Assembly: GCA_903813345.2 (NCBI GenBank)
Contig: CAIIXF020000001.1
Span: forward strand, 7,317,098-7,381,097
DNA: 64,000 bases
Direction: 5' to 3'
Origin: Owenia fusiformis
Lineage: Eukaryota; Annelida; Polychaeta; Sabellida; Oweniidae
Of this stretch, positions 1 through 19,223 are shown piece by piece. Within the stretch, counting starts at the first letter, position 1. Every line of letters starts with the position of its first letter. A program made the position numbers and the translations under genes. A model generated the notes under the pieces. The model was not told the DNA's origin and searched no databases. It saw nothing but the letters and a program-made list of their open reading frames with translations.

Positions 1-698
1 ATGCAAATGTTATGCAATACAAGCTTTATAGGAACTACAAGAAAGCGTAATATTCCATCCCGTAACCTAAAAGTATTAAACTAAATACACAAAGTACTGT
101 TATAGAGTACTCTCATAATATCAAGCCAATAAAGATAGGCCAATTTCACAGAATCAGAATGACTTGGACTTTGAAATCACAGCTTTGAATTAAGTGATTG
201 TTTATGATTCTGTATATTCTTTTCTCAGTGAGACGATGTCTATGTGTATTTCTCTCTCAGCAACTATGTCATTTTACATGCATTCCTAACTTTCTATATA
301 TAAACCCTGTCAACTGATAGACATCTAGCCAAGTAAACAGGAGTAGTCATTGTAACATATCATATTTATACAGTATAGTACAATTACATGATTAATCTCA
401 GTCAGTTGTGAATACTACCAGTACCAGAGTTCATGTATTCTCCATGCTCAGAAGGGGATCTATTTTTTCAGCACACTCTGAACTTATAATATGATTCTAA
501 AACACTGTATAGTTATGTACAATGTTGGTTTTAGACCTGCCAAGAATTGCCAATAGCAGCTTGGTTGAACTAACTAAAAATAGACCCCGTAGCATGATGT
601 TATGCTCAGAAGCAATGTGATGCTTCAAGATATATTACTTGGCTATTGTCCAGGAGTTGAACATTCCTGTCATATCATTGCTACTATGTCCATGATTT
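1..698. other. 3' flank of the myosin light chain gene, no other gene seen
   Basis: This stretch lies downstream of the minus-strand myosin regulatory light chain stop codon and probably holds its 3' UTR. I see no clear AATAAA on the minus strand close to the stop, so the transcript end may lie outside the window. No coding region or recognisable repeat was found. Confidence 0.4.
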
Positions 699-7505
<6,807 letters not shown>

Positions 7506-7587
7506 TTTGATTTCTGGAAAAACAAGTATGCTTTGGTTAGGATTGTTAGAAACATATTTCAATTTAAACTGTCTTTAAATGAGTAAA

Positions 7588-7765
7588 CAAGGCATTAACA
7601 GGACAAAATGTCGCCGCCAATTATTGGAAGTTGCAAAAATTTGTTACAAACGCCATTTTTACAGAGGCAGACGCCCGAACACCAACCACTGATAACCATC
7701 TATAAAAAAGTTGGAGACCATAACAATATGTCACCAATAATAACTTAAGTTCATTTATGTCACCA
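7588..7765 (+). repeat. Dispersed repeat family, copy 2
   Basis: This is the most complete plus-strand copy: 'aaggcattaacaggacaaaatgtcgcc', 'ttggaagttgcaaaaatttgttaca', 'cgaacaccaaccac' and 'aaaaagttggagacc' appear in that order. It sits in the 5' UTR intron of the myosin light chain gene, about 80 bases from the start-codon exon. The rest of that intron up to 8989 shows nothing else. Confidence 0.6.
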
Positions 7766-8318
7766 CTTGAGGCGTTGAGATTGACATGAAAACTAAGTTA
7801 GAAACCAATTCATACAAGTGCCCACTCATGCAAGTATGTAGTAACCAGTTTCACCACCTGGTGGCTGATTCGGGTTAATTAACATGGCAGGTATATAAGA
7901 AAGTTCCTTTGAATATCATCAGCTGAAGTAGATCAATTTTCATATAATCCTTATGTCCAGTAAAAGAAAGTACTTTTAGATATTTCACTTTTCAAAGTTG
8001 ATAAATACTTTTTTAAACCACATTTCTCGAAGCAATTTACTATAGACTTCAAATATGATATTCATTTAACTAAATTTTGAATATTTAATGAAGTAAATCA
8101 AGATTATTTCAACTACAATCTTGTATATTGCTCTGGGAATAATGCTTGTTGCATGGATTACAATAAGAAAACTGAGTTAAAAATATGACATAAGAAGAAA
8201 CCGCGTTTGTTTTTTTGTTTTCGTTTTTAAAAAAGAAACCGCTTTTGCAAGAAATAAGCCTGTTATTCTTTTAAATAATAGTGCATGTAATTTCAAATGT
8301 TTATTTGCTTTGAAATGA

Positions 8319-8328
8319 CCATATTAGG
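8319..8328. promoter_or_regulatory. CArG box in intron 1 of the myosin light chain gene
   Basis: The ten bases CCATATTAGG fit the serum response factor consensus CC(A/T)6GG exactly. Contractile and cytoskeletal genes are classic SRF targets. A chance match is expected about once in 16 kb, so this is only suggestive. Confidence 0.3.
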
Positions 8329-8988
8329 AAACAATCCATTTGCACATATATCATTGAGTTTTATCTGAGGAACTATTATTTATATGCAATGTAACTCACT
8401 GAAATAGAGAGGAAATGACTCCATATTTTGAACATGATTCAGAATGTACATATATACATATTTTTACACTGATTCTATTTTCAATATTGAAAAGTTTTTT
8501 CCTATAGATTTTTTCATTTTCGCTAAACCCTGGGATGAATATTAGCGAACCATCCATAATGTTTTGATACCAAAGCTTAGTCCCTTGAAATGTAAACGTT
8601 TTTGGCAACCTTTTACACCAATGTATACACCTTGATTCTTACATATCGAGGATGGATTTGAAACTGCAGATTTGTACTCCGCGATTTGTAGCCTACAAAT
8701 TGTACCCAATTAAATTTTTTATATTGATAATGATATTTAGATGCAACAATGTATTATTAAACTGACAATCAAAAATGATAAGACCAGTATGAAAGGAAAC
8801 GTCATGACTCACTGGCTTTGGTATGCAAAAATCATGGCAAAAAATATGAAATAAAATGTCAATTACCATTCAACATGGATTCCTTCATCAGGTCTGGAAA
8901 TAATCGTTTTATGTTTTATTACATTGATGTATTTACACACGAAGAAGCCTTTAGTATATAATTTAACGATGTTAAGTAAGTGACTTAC

Positions 8989-9090
8989 CTGTTATTTGTA
9001 CAAACTTAACGAAATTTTTACTTCCTACTTTTTATGAACTGAAATAACCCGACATGCCCGGATGTTCAAACCGAGGCTTCGCAGTTATTT
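8989..9090 (-). promoter_or_regulatory. Probable non-coding first exon and promoter of the myosin light chain gene
   Basis: On the minus strand the sequence AACAG/GTAAGT ends at 8989 and is a near-ideal splice donor. It pairs with the acceptor TTCCAG at 7517-7514, eight bases upstream of the start codon. Exon 1 would therefore be untranslated, with its 5' end somewhere above 9000. The far edge given here is a guess. The promoter would abut the satellite element that begins near 9145. Confidence 0.45.
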
Positions 9091-9144
9091 CGCTATAGCG
9101 GTTATAAGTATAGCTTAGTAAAGTTCTAATCTGAAAACTATTGA

Positions 9145-9290
9145 AAGTTTGGGTAAGAGCGTTTTGTAAGCTCATGCGACCTCATTATGTCCAAGATGGC
9201 CGCTAATTACCCAAATGCTTTATAGGGAAATTCTCATGCATGTGCTGCACGACCATGTGAAAAAACATGTGTAGCAGCGTAGTATACGTA
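9145..9290 (+). repeat. Unique-looking flank shared (inverted) with satellite array 2
   Basis: This flank contains 'gcgttttgtaagctcatg', 'cgacctcatta', 'atggccgctaat' and 'gcacgaccatgtgaaaa'. The reverse complement of 40075-40205 carries the same blocks in the same order and spacing. The two flanks mark the outer ends of both satellite arrays, so flank plus array behaves as one repeated unit or mobile element. Confidence 0.7.
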
Positions 9291-12200
9291 GCCTGTGCAA
9301 TCCTAGCCTGAGATCACCCCAGCGTAGCAGCGTAGTAGACGTAGTATGTGTAGTAAGTGTAGTATGCTCCTAGCCTGACCCCTACCCCAGCGTAGTAGCG
9401 TAGTATGCGTAGTTAGTGTAGTAAGTGTAGTATGCTCCTAGCCTGACCCCTACCCAGGCGTAGTAGCGTAGTATACGTAGTAAGTGTAGTATGCTCCTAG
9501 CCTGCCCCTACCCTAGCGTAGTAGCGTAGTATACGTAGTATGCGTAGTAAGTGTAGTATGCTCCTAGCCTGACCCCACCCCAGCGTAGTACCGTAGTATG
9601 CGTAGTAAGTGTAGTAAGTGTAGTATGCTCCTAGCCCGACCCCACCCCAGCGTAGTAGCGTAGTACACGTAGTAAGTGTAGTATGTGTAGTACGTGTAAC
9701 ATGCTCCTAGCCTGGGCCTACCAGAGTGTAGTAGCGTAGTAAACGTAGTAAGTGTAGTATGCTCCTAGCCTGACCCTTCCCCAGCGTAGTAGCGTAGTAT
9801 ACGTAGTAAGTGTAGTAAGTGAAGCATATTCCTAGCCTGACCCTACCCCAGCGTAGTAACGTAGTATACGTAGTATGCGTAGTAAGTGTAGTAAGTGTAG
9901 TATGCTCCTAGCCTGACCCCACCCCAGCGTAGTAGCGTAGTTTACGTAGTAAGTGTAGTAAGTGCAGTATGCTCCTTGCCTGACCCCACCCCAGCGTAGT
10001 AGCGTAGTATACGTAGTAAGTGTAGTAAGTGTAGTATGCTCCTAGCCTGACCCTATCCCAGTTAGTAGCGTAGTGTACGTAGTATGCGTAGTAAGTGTAG
10101 TAAGTGTAGGATGCTCCTAGCCTGACCCCACCCCAGCGTAGTAGCGTAGTATACGTAGTATGCGTAGTAAGTGAAGTAAGCTCCTAGCCTGATCCCACCC
10201 CAGCGTAGTAGCGTAGTATACGTAGTAAGTGTAGTAAGTGTAGTATGCTCCTAGCCTGACCCCACCCCAGCGTAGTAGCGTAGTAAACGTAGTAAGTGTA
10301 GTAAGTGTAGCATGCTCCTAGCCTGACCCTACCCCAGTGTAGTAGCGTAGTATACGTAGTAAGTGTAGTAAGTGTATTATGCTCCTAGCCTGGGCCTACC
10401 AGAGTGTAGTAGCGTAGTAAACGTAGTAAGTGTAGTGTGCTCCTAGCCTGACCCTTCCCCAGCGTAGTAGCGTAGTATACGTAGTAAGTGTAGTAAGTGT
10501 AGCATATTCCTAGCCTGACCCTACCCCAGCGTAGTAACGTAGTATACGTAGTATGCGTAGTAAGTGTAGTAAGTGTAGTATGCTCCTAGCCTGACCCCAC
10601 CCCAGCGTAGTAGCGTAGTTTACGTAGTAAGTGTAGTAAGTGTAGTATGCTCCTTGCCTGACCCCACCCTAGCGTAGTAGCGTAGTATACGTAGTAAGTG
10701 TAGTAAGTGTAGTATGCTCCTAGCCTGACCCTATCCCAGTTAGTAGCGTAGTATACGTAGTATGCGTAGTAAGTGTAGTAAGTGTAGGATGCTCCTAGCC
10801 TGACCCCACCCCAGCGTAGTAGCGTAGTAAACGTAGTAAGTGTAGTAAGTGTAGCATGCTCCTAGCCTGACCCTACCCCAGTGTAGTAGCGTAGTATACG
10901 TAGTAAGTGTAGTAAGTGTAGTAGCTCCTAGCCTGACCCTACCCCAGCGTAGTAGTGTAGTATACGTAGTAAGTGTAGTAAGTGTAGTATGCTCCCATCC
11001 TCACCCTACCCCAGCGTAGTAGCGTAGTATGCGTAGTAAGTGTAGTGAGTGTAGCATGCTCCTAGCCTGACCCTACCCCAGCGTAGTACCGTAGTATGCG
11101 TAGTAAGTGTAGTAAGTATAGTATGCTCCTAGCCTTACCCACCCCAGCGTAGTAGCGTAGTATACGTAGTAAGTGTAGTATGTGTAGCATGCTCCTAGCC
11201 TGACCCTACCCCAGCGTAGTAGCGTAGTATACGTAGTAAGTGTAGTAAGTGTAGTATGCTCCTAGCCTGACCCTACCCCAGCGTAGTAGCGTAGTAAACG
11301 TAGTAAGTGTAGTAAGTGTAGCATGCTCCTAGCCTGACCCTACCCCAGCGTAGTAGCGTAGTATACGTAGTAAGTGTAGTAAGTGTAGCATGCTCATAGC
11401 CTGACCCCACCCCAGCGTAGGAGCGTAGTATACGTAGTATGCGTAGTAAGTGTAGTAAGTGTAGTATGCTCCTAGCCTGACCCCACCCCAGCGTAGTAGC
11501 GTAGTAAACGTAGTAAGTGTAGTAAGTGTAGCATGCTCCTAGCCTGACCCTACCCCAGTGTAGTAGCGTAGTATACGTAGTAAGTGTAGTAAGTGTAGTA
11601 GCTCCTAGCCTGACCCTACCCCAGCGTAGTAGTGTAGTAAGTGTAGTAAGTGTAGTATGCTCCTAGCCTGACCCTACCCCAGCGTAGTAGCGTAGTAAAC
11701 GTAGTAAGTGTAGTAAGTGTAGCATGCTCCTAGCCTGACCCTACCCCAGCGTAGTAGCGTAGTATACGTAGTAAGTGTAGTAAGTGTAGCATGCTCATAG
11801 CCTGACCCCACCCCAGCGTAGTAGCGTAGTATACGTAGTATGCGTAGTAAGTGTAGTATGCTCCTAGCCTGACCCCACCCCAGCGTAGTAGCGTAGTAAA
11901 CGTAGTAAGTGTAGTAAGTGTAGCATGCTCCTAGCCTGACCCTACCCCAGTGTAGTAGCGTAGTATACGTAGTAAGTGTAGTAAGTGTAGTAGCTCCTAG
12001 CCTGACCCTACCCCAGCGTAGTAGTGTAGTATACGTAGTAAGTGTAGTAAGTGTAGTATGCTCCCATCCTCACCCTACCCCAGCGTAGTAGCGTAGTATC
12101 CGTAGTAAGTGTAGTAAGTGTAGTATGCTCCTAGCCTGACCCTACCCCAGCGTAGTAGCGTAGTATGCGTAGTAGTGTAGTAAGTGTAGCATGCTCATAG

Positions 12201-14650
12201 CCTGACCCCACCCCAGCGTAGTAGCGTAGTATACGTAGTATGCGTAGTAAGTGTAGTAAGTGTAGTATGCTCCTAGCCTGACCCTACCCAAGCGTAGTAG
12301 CGTAGTATGCGTAGTAAGTGTAGTAAGTGTAGTAAGTCTAGCATGCTCATAGCCTGACCCCACCCCAGCGTAGTAGCGTAGTATACGTAGTATGCGTAGT
12401 AAGTGTAGTAAGTGTAGTATGCTTCTAGCCTGACCCTCACCCCAGCGTAGTAGCGTAGTATACGTAGTAAGTGTAGTAAGCGTAGTATGCTCATAGCCTG
12501 ACCCCACCCCAGCGTAGTAGCGTAGTATACGTAGTATGCGTAGTAAGTGTAGTAAGTGTAGTATGCTCCTAGCCTGACCCCACCCCAGCGTAATAGCGTA
12601 GTATATGTAGTAAGTGTAGTAAGTGTAGCATGCTCCTAGCCTGACCCTACCCCAGCGTAGTAGCGTAGTATACGTAGTAAGTGAAGTAAGTGTAGCATGC
12701 TCATAGCCTGACCCCACCCCAGCGTAGTAGCGTAGTATACGTAGTATGCGTAGTAAGTGTAGTAAGTGTAGTAGCTCCTAGCCTGACCCTTCCCCAGCGT
12801 AGTAGTGTAGTATACGTAGTAAGTGTAGTAAGTGTAGTATGCTCCCATCCTCACCCTACCCCAGCGTAGTAGCGTAGTATGCGTAGTAAGTGTAGTAAGT
12901 GTAGTATGCTCCTAGCCTGACCCTACCCCAGCGTAGTAGCGTAGTATGCGTAGTAAGTGTAGTAAGTGTAGTAAGTGTAGCATGCTCATAGCCTGACCCC
13001 ACCCCAGCGTAGTAGCGTAGTATACGTAGTATGCGTAGTAAGTGTAGTAAGTGTAGTATGCTCCTAGCCTTACCCTACCCAAGCGTAGTAGCGTAGTATG
13101 CGTAGTAAGTGTAGTAAGTGTAGTAAGTGTAGCATGCTCATAGCCTGACCCCACCCCAGCGTAGTAGCGTAGTATACGTATTAGCGTAGTAAGTGTAGTA
13201 TGCTTCTAGCCTGACCCTCACCCCAGCGTAGTAGCGTAGTATACGTAGTAAGTGTAGTAAGCGTAGTATGCTCATAGCCTGACCCCACCCCAGCGTAGTA
13301 GCGTAGTATACGTAGTATGCGTAGTAAGTGTAGTAAGTGTAGTATGCTCCTAGCCTGACCCCACCCCAGCGTAGTAGCGTAGTAAACGTAGTAAGTGTAG
13401 TAGTGTAGCATGCTCCTAGCCTGACCCTACCCCAGTGTAGTAGCGTAGTATACATAGTAAGTGTAGTAGCTCCTAGCCTGACCCTACCCCAGCGTAGTAG
13501 TGTAGTATACGTTGTAAGTGTAGTAAGTGTAGTATGCTCCCATCCTCATCCTACCCCAGTGTAGTAGCGTAGTATGCGTAGTAAGTGTAGTAAGTGTAGT
13601 ATGCTCCTAGCCTGACCCTACCCTAGCGTAGTAGCGAAGTATGCGTAGTAAGTGTAGTAAGTGTAGCATGCTCATAGCCTGACCCCACCCCAGCGTAGTA
13701 TACGTAGTATGCGTAGTAAGTGTAGTAAGTGTAGTATGCTCCTAGCCTGACCCTACCCAAGCGTAGTAGCGTAGTATGCGTAGTAAGTGTAGTAAGTGTA
13801 GTAAGTGTAGCATGCTCATAGCCTGACCCCACCCCAGCGTAGTAGCGTAGTATACGTAGTATGCGTAGTAAGTGTAGTAAGTGTAGTATGCTCCTAGCCT
13901 GACCCTCACCCCAGCGTAGTAGCGTAGTATACGTAGTAAGTGTAGTATGCTACTAGCCTGACCTTACCCCAGTGTAGTAGCGTAGTATGCGTAGTAAGTG
14001 TAGTAAGTGTAGCATGCTCCTAGCCTGACCCCACCCCAGCGTAGTAGCGTAGTATACGTAGTATGCGTAGTAAGTGTAGTAAGTGTAGTATGCTCCTAGC
14101 CTGACCCCCACCCCAGCGTAGTAGCGTAGTATACGTAGTAAGTGTAGTAAGCGTAGTATGCTACTAGCCTGACCCTACCCCAGTGTAGTAGCGTAGTATG
14201 CGTAGTAAGTGTAGTAAGTGTAGCATGCTCCTAGCCTGACCCCACCCCAGCGTAGTAGCGTAGTATACGTAGTATGCGTAGTAAGTGTAGTAAGTGTAGT
14301 ATGCTCCTAGCCTGACCCCACCCCAGCGTAATTGCGTAGTATATGTAGTAAGTGTAGTAAGTGTAGCATGCTCCTAGCCCGCCCCTACCCTAGCGTAGTA
14401 GCGTAGTATACGTAGTAAGTGTAGCATGCTCCTAGCCTGACCCTACCCCAGCGTAGTAGCGTAGTATACGTAGTAAGTGTAGTAAGTGTAGTATGCTCCC
14501 ATCCTCATCCTACCCCAGCGTAGTAGCGTAGTATGCGTAGTAAGTGTAGTAAGTGTAGCATGCTCCTAGCCTGACCCCATCCCAGCGTAGTAGCGTAGTA
14601 TACGTAGTAAGTGTAGTAGTATACGTAGTAAGTGTAGTAAGTGTAGCATA
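9290..14650 (+). repeat. Satellite array 1, about 67-bp unit
   Basis: About 5.35 kb of tandem repeats. The core unit is about 67 bp and runs from 'agcgtagtagcgtagtatac' through 'gtagtaagt' modules to 'gctcctagcctgacccta' and 'cccc'. Units change length in steps of about 9 bp as 'gtagtaagt' or 'gtagtatgc' modules are gained or lost, so the satellite is itself built of shorter repeats. I estimate 75-80 units. The long open frames on the minus strand (rich in Tyr and Leu) only reflect the repeat and are not genes. The array ends at 14650 with 'gtagcataattaac'. Confidence 0.95.
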
Positions 14651-14810
14651 ATTAACACTTTTTGGGAAAAGGAAGATTAAAGACTAATAGCCGTTACACC
14701 GTGCCATTATTGGAGTCACTAAAATGTGTAAAGTCTATTTACATCGCAAGATGGGAACTTGTCAAATTATGTAATTCAATCATTTACAAATACGGTAGAC
14801 TTTCCGAAAA

Positions 14811-15565
14811 TAGGGAGTTTAAGATTAGCGTAAATAACCCATTTACCTATACCTATACGTAGTTTGTTATTACACTAAGCGGTATTTTACCTAAGTTACA
14901 GGGTTTATGATACGTTATTACCTATAAATGGCCGAAGATAGGTAATTCGAAAACGTATGTTTTTATCCAACAAATTATGTCATTTCTAGATCAAATATCA
15001 TCCATTAAACTTTAAAATAGTAACAACAAACATTTCTCATTCGATCTGCATAGAAATTAAGTGGTCGAACACATTCATCGATGCGATAAACGATGCCATG
15101 TGATGATGCATGGAATTGTTGAATTTAGTTTTTTCATTAGTTTTGCTTATTGTAAATGTATGAAATCAGCCATTTTCCCAGTTTGAATTGGTTAACTTTA
15201 CTATTTGGTCACTCTCATTGCTGGATCATGCTAGAAATTTAACATTTCGACTTAAGTCACTGCCCCATAAGCGGGCCCACAAGCAACGCCCCCTCCCAAC
15301 TACAGTAGCTACACCACACTCTCTCTCTGAAGTACATAACATTCTTGGAGGTGACATGTACTGGTATGTACCATATAAGCCATCGCATGGTTTTCATTCT
15401 ATAATTAGGATGTCATTTTTATCATAAATTGCAGCATACGGTTTCGTAGCTTTTTACGTTAATCTTAAACTCATTTTGCAATACGCATTACCTATACGCA
15501 TCCGTAACAAACATACGACTAGGGATAGGTACACGTATATTTTTACGCTAATCTTAACCTCCCTA
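14811..15565. mobile_element. TIR element with 'tagggagtttaagattagcg' ends
   Basis: The left end 'tagggagtttaagattagcg' at 14811 and the right end, whose reverse complement reads 'tagggaggttaagattagcg', are inverted repeats. A further inverted 'gagtttaagattaacgtaaa' lies near 15455-15475. Several 'acctatac' and 'taggta' motifs fill both subterminal parts. No transposase is visible, so it is a non-autonomous DNA element of about 750 bp. Confidence 0.6.
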
Positions 15566-17512
15566 CTGATCAGTCCTTCAAAACGCAAGTGTAAATTATG
15601 TTACACGATATGTTCTGTATGTTCTGTATTTCAATTCAAGATTTAAGTTCAAAAAGTAGGCTTAACAATGAGGAAGAAAATGTTTTTACAGAAAAAATTA
15701 ATAATGTTTCTCTTCACTCGGCTCCAGTCGCAGTGAAGACAGAGCGTGCGAAGATGAGATACAACAGTACTTGGAGAATAATCAAGAATAGATTATATTT
15801 AATTTTAGTATTAGCGTCGCTATCATCTGTGTCACACGTTTCTTTAAAATAATACAAATACTTTTTTGAATTACTGAATTGAAAATATGACTCGCAAACA
15901 TTTTCTTACAATAATTTTAGATTCTTTGGATTAAGTTGTATCATTAAATAAAACAACACATGGAATAATATCAGTTAGAACACATTGGTTGGGAAAGCAA
16001 CTTTTAGTGCCTTCTGCAGATTTAAGGATTGAGCCAGGCTATTCTGATTTTTTGTTCATCTTTAAAAGCACAAAGAGAACTTTCAAATGAGCCATGGCTT
16101 GTGTCTTAACAATTTTTCCTTGCATATATAAACCAATAAGTCGGATTTGAATTTAGCACATTTCCTCTAAATCTTGGGCACATTTTTGGCTCTATAGCAC
16201 AATTTCAATTCTGTGATAAGACAGGTTTTCCTATGGCAAGGCTCAATTATCTATATATCATGGTAGACCATAATTTGTAATGAGGAGATGTTCAATTTCA
16301 CACTACTTGTCATGATCATACTAGTAAGTAAAAAATGCGGTACAGAATCATTATTCGCGAATGCATACTTTGCAGGCCCGTAGCAACTTTTTAAGAGATG
16401 TACTGTCATACTTGGGATTGTAATGATGTCTTGCTGGGAGTTCTCTAAAAATAAAGCTGAAAAGTCGAGAGAAATGTTGAAAGGAGGATAAATTATTACG
16501 TTTAGTGAGCTCCTCCGCACCCAATATTTAGAGGGGGCTCATATCTGAAGAACATTTCCTAATTTTTATAAAATCACACAGATACTGCCTGGCTTCCAAA
16601 ATGCAAAAATAATTTGTATGGATAGTGTATCTTGAACACCATTTTTTATAAATGCTGGGGACGCAGTATAAAAAGAATAATTTCAAAATATATAAGTCTG
16701 GGAAAGGTTTAAGGCATATTGCGTCGCTATAGAATGAATTGCACTACTATTTTCACAATTTTATTGATATTTGGTGTCAAATACACATATCTTGGTATAT
16801 TTGAAGTCCCAAAACGGCTTAGTTTCAGAAATATCCCAAATTTAAATTAAAAAATGACCGTTCGCTCCGCACCCTCCGCTCATTTGCACCGCACCCAATA
16901 TTTCCCACAGGCTCTGTCTGCAAAGGGTGTATCCGATCTTAATGTTTATTGAAGTACGTACCACATTCGTTTTTGTAAACATATGTAAAATATTGTAAAT
17001 AGTGGGAGTGCCCTTTTTTAAAATAGAATACCGGTTTGGTGAGATATTTATTTTGATCTTTATTGATAACATGAATTTTGAACAATTGATTCAATCATGC
17101 ATGACAGTGAATGAGTGATTTGATCACTGTCTTGATACACGTACATGACGTATGATACATGAAACATGCGTTGACATTGGGTACACCCCAGTTGTCCGAA
17201 ACCCAGTTGTTCGAAACACATTACTTCGAAAAAATAGTCATAATTTACCAGAGAAAGGGGGACGTACTTTTTAGGCCAGTTTCATGCCATGACGGGTTGC
17301 AAAAAGCTCGCGCACGCATTGTTACACATTTTGTGGCGTAATCCAGAGGATCCTCGCTTTTAACATGATAGAATGTGACGTTTTTGAGAAAAATGTACAC
17401 ACATGAAAATCCTTTCGTCCTCCACATTTACCTCTATATCTCAAAACATTTTAGACGAATAACTCTGATATCATATATATATTGTTAATGGGCTAGGAGC
17501 ATCATAAAACAC
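15566..17512. other. Gene-free spacer
   Basis: No convincing gene. Two 'gctccgcaccc...cacccaatattt' motifs occur at about 16505-16530 and 16865-16900. A 'cagttgt(c/t)cgaaac' doublet lies at 17190-17215. Short open frames here show no recognisable product. Confidence 0.5.
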
Positions 17513-18240
17513 GAATCAATTGGCTTATGGGCCATGTAAACCAGGCTAGAATATGCAAATTAGATAGATACATATATGTATACATACATATATCTATGTA
17601 TTCATGCATATATATATTATATGCCAGCACAGAATATGCAAATTAGATAAATACATACATTATTATATGTATTCATATATATGTATGATATATATACAAG
17701 CATGGAATATGTTAATTAGATAGACTAGATACATAACAATTAATTTATTAGTTGGCATAGTATATGTTAATTAAATAACAATAATTCATGAATATCTGAG
17801 ATATCTATGAATATGCTTTAATTTATGAGATATATGTGTATTGTATACATGTTATATATGTATGTATTTGTATATATCTTCTAAGCTGGTCCCCAGTCCC
17901 CAGTTCCCAGTTTGAGATATCTATATGCTATTTATAATATGTATGTATTTGTATGTATCTTTTAAGAAGGTCCCCAGTCCCCAGTTCCCAGTTTGAGATA
18001 TTTATATGCTATATATAATATGTATGTATTTGTATGTATCTTTTTAAGAAGGTCCCCAGTCCCCAGTTCCCAGTTTGAGATATCTATGTTTGTGTATATA
18101 TGTATTTGTATGTATCTTATAAGTTGGTCCCCAGTCCCCAGTTCCCATTTTGAGATATCTATGTCATATGTATGTATGTATCTTCTAAGCTGGTCCCCAG
18201 TCCCCAGTTCCCAGTTTGAGATATCTATATGTAGGTATTT
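17513..18240 (+). repeat. Left arm of an inverted pair, with 'ccccagt' minisatellite
   Basis: The arm begins with 'ggcttatgggccatgtaaac', then AT-rich 'gaatatgcaaattagatag' repeats, and ends in about five units of some 80 bp that contain 'ggtccccagtccccagttcc' (17884-18225). Its reverse complement is the right arm, which is split by the LTR retrotransposon into 24350-25000 and 33676-33845. Confidence 0.8.
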
Positions 18241-19126
18241 GTATTAAACATTGACAGAATATGAAATGAATATAACTTCGTAACAAAAAAGTACAATTGT
18301 AAATCTAATATGTACGTGTATTAAACATTGACGTCACAGAATATGAAATTAATATTCACCTTTCCACAAAGTAAAGAAAATCGATAATTTCCGGCGGGCT
18401 GATTGGTTGTATGCAAATGAGTCAAATCAATGATGTCAATGCCTGAAAGTTTTGAAGAATTAGTACAGCCAGCATAGGAATATTTTGAATTAACTGCAAT
18501 AAAAAGGATTCTATTTGCCCAATGCACTAATTATTTTTAGTCAAATATGAAATATGGACAGGGCACTTTCATTCCGAATCTTATGTAATTTAATTTAATC
18601 ATTTTTTGACAGAGCTATTGTTTATTAAGACTTCTCAGATCAGCCTCACATACCCGGGCTCACATGTCTCGTGTGATTGTAAACAAAAAATGTAAATTGA
18701 GAAGTTAAAAACGACTCGGTTGAATTATTTGATAGTGGTCATACAATATCCTGTTAAATGTTACGTCGTAGTAAGAAATTCCATCAGAAATTCACATAAC
18801 ATTCGCACAAAGCGTTACCTTTTGGTACTTATTCGCCATCAGTCAATAATGATCAGCAATGTCAACATATCATCAATAAACATTGTATGATATACGCTCT
18901 TTCTCTGAAATCTTCCCAGTGATCATTATTCAAAACCGATCATCACATAACTAATTTATTCTATGAAAAGTGAGGTTTTACAAGTGAAGTTTTCAGGACA
19001 CCCTGCATATCCAGGTTTTTTTTCATTGATTTCATTTCAATTGACTGTTTCTACACTGAATAAAAAACATTTTCCCGGGAATATTTGGATTGGGAGATAC
19101 ACAGCGGGAAATATACATTGGAATAT
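18241..19126. other. Spacer with a direct repeat shared with 22540-22580
   Basis: About 18276-18310 ('gtaacaaaaaagtacaattg' then 'taaatctaa') recurs in the same orientation at 22547-22576. 'cctttccacaaag' near 18359-18371 recurs inverted near 22524-22536. No gene is seen. Confidence 0.45.
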
Positions 19127-19223
19127 ATATAGAGATTATCCTATATGAGGTTCAGGATATTGGGATTATCCCGAGGCCAATATAATATATCTGCCCGAGG
19201 GCCGCAGGTCCCGTGGGAAGATA

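Noticed and set aside
12142-13832. Long minus-strand open frames rich in TYYTYY and LLHLLRILR
   Set aside because: They are the translated satellite; the same strings recur in all frames wherever the unit length keeps phase, and have no start context, splice signals or domain.
9290-14650. CRISPR array
   Set aside because: The spacing units are themselves repeats rather than unique spacers, there are no cas genes, and the genome is eukaryotic.
17993-18247. 84-aa plus-strand frame with SPVPSSQFEIS repeats, and its counterpart at 24285-24603
   Set aside because: Minisatellite translated in the inverted arms; both strands are open, as expected for repeats.
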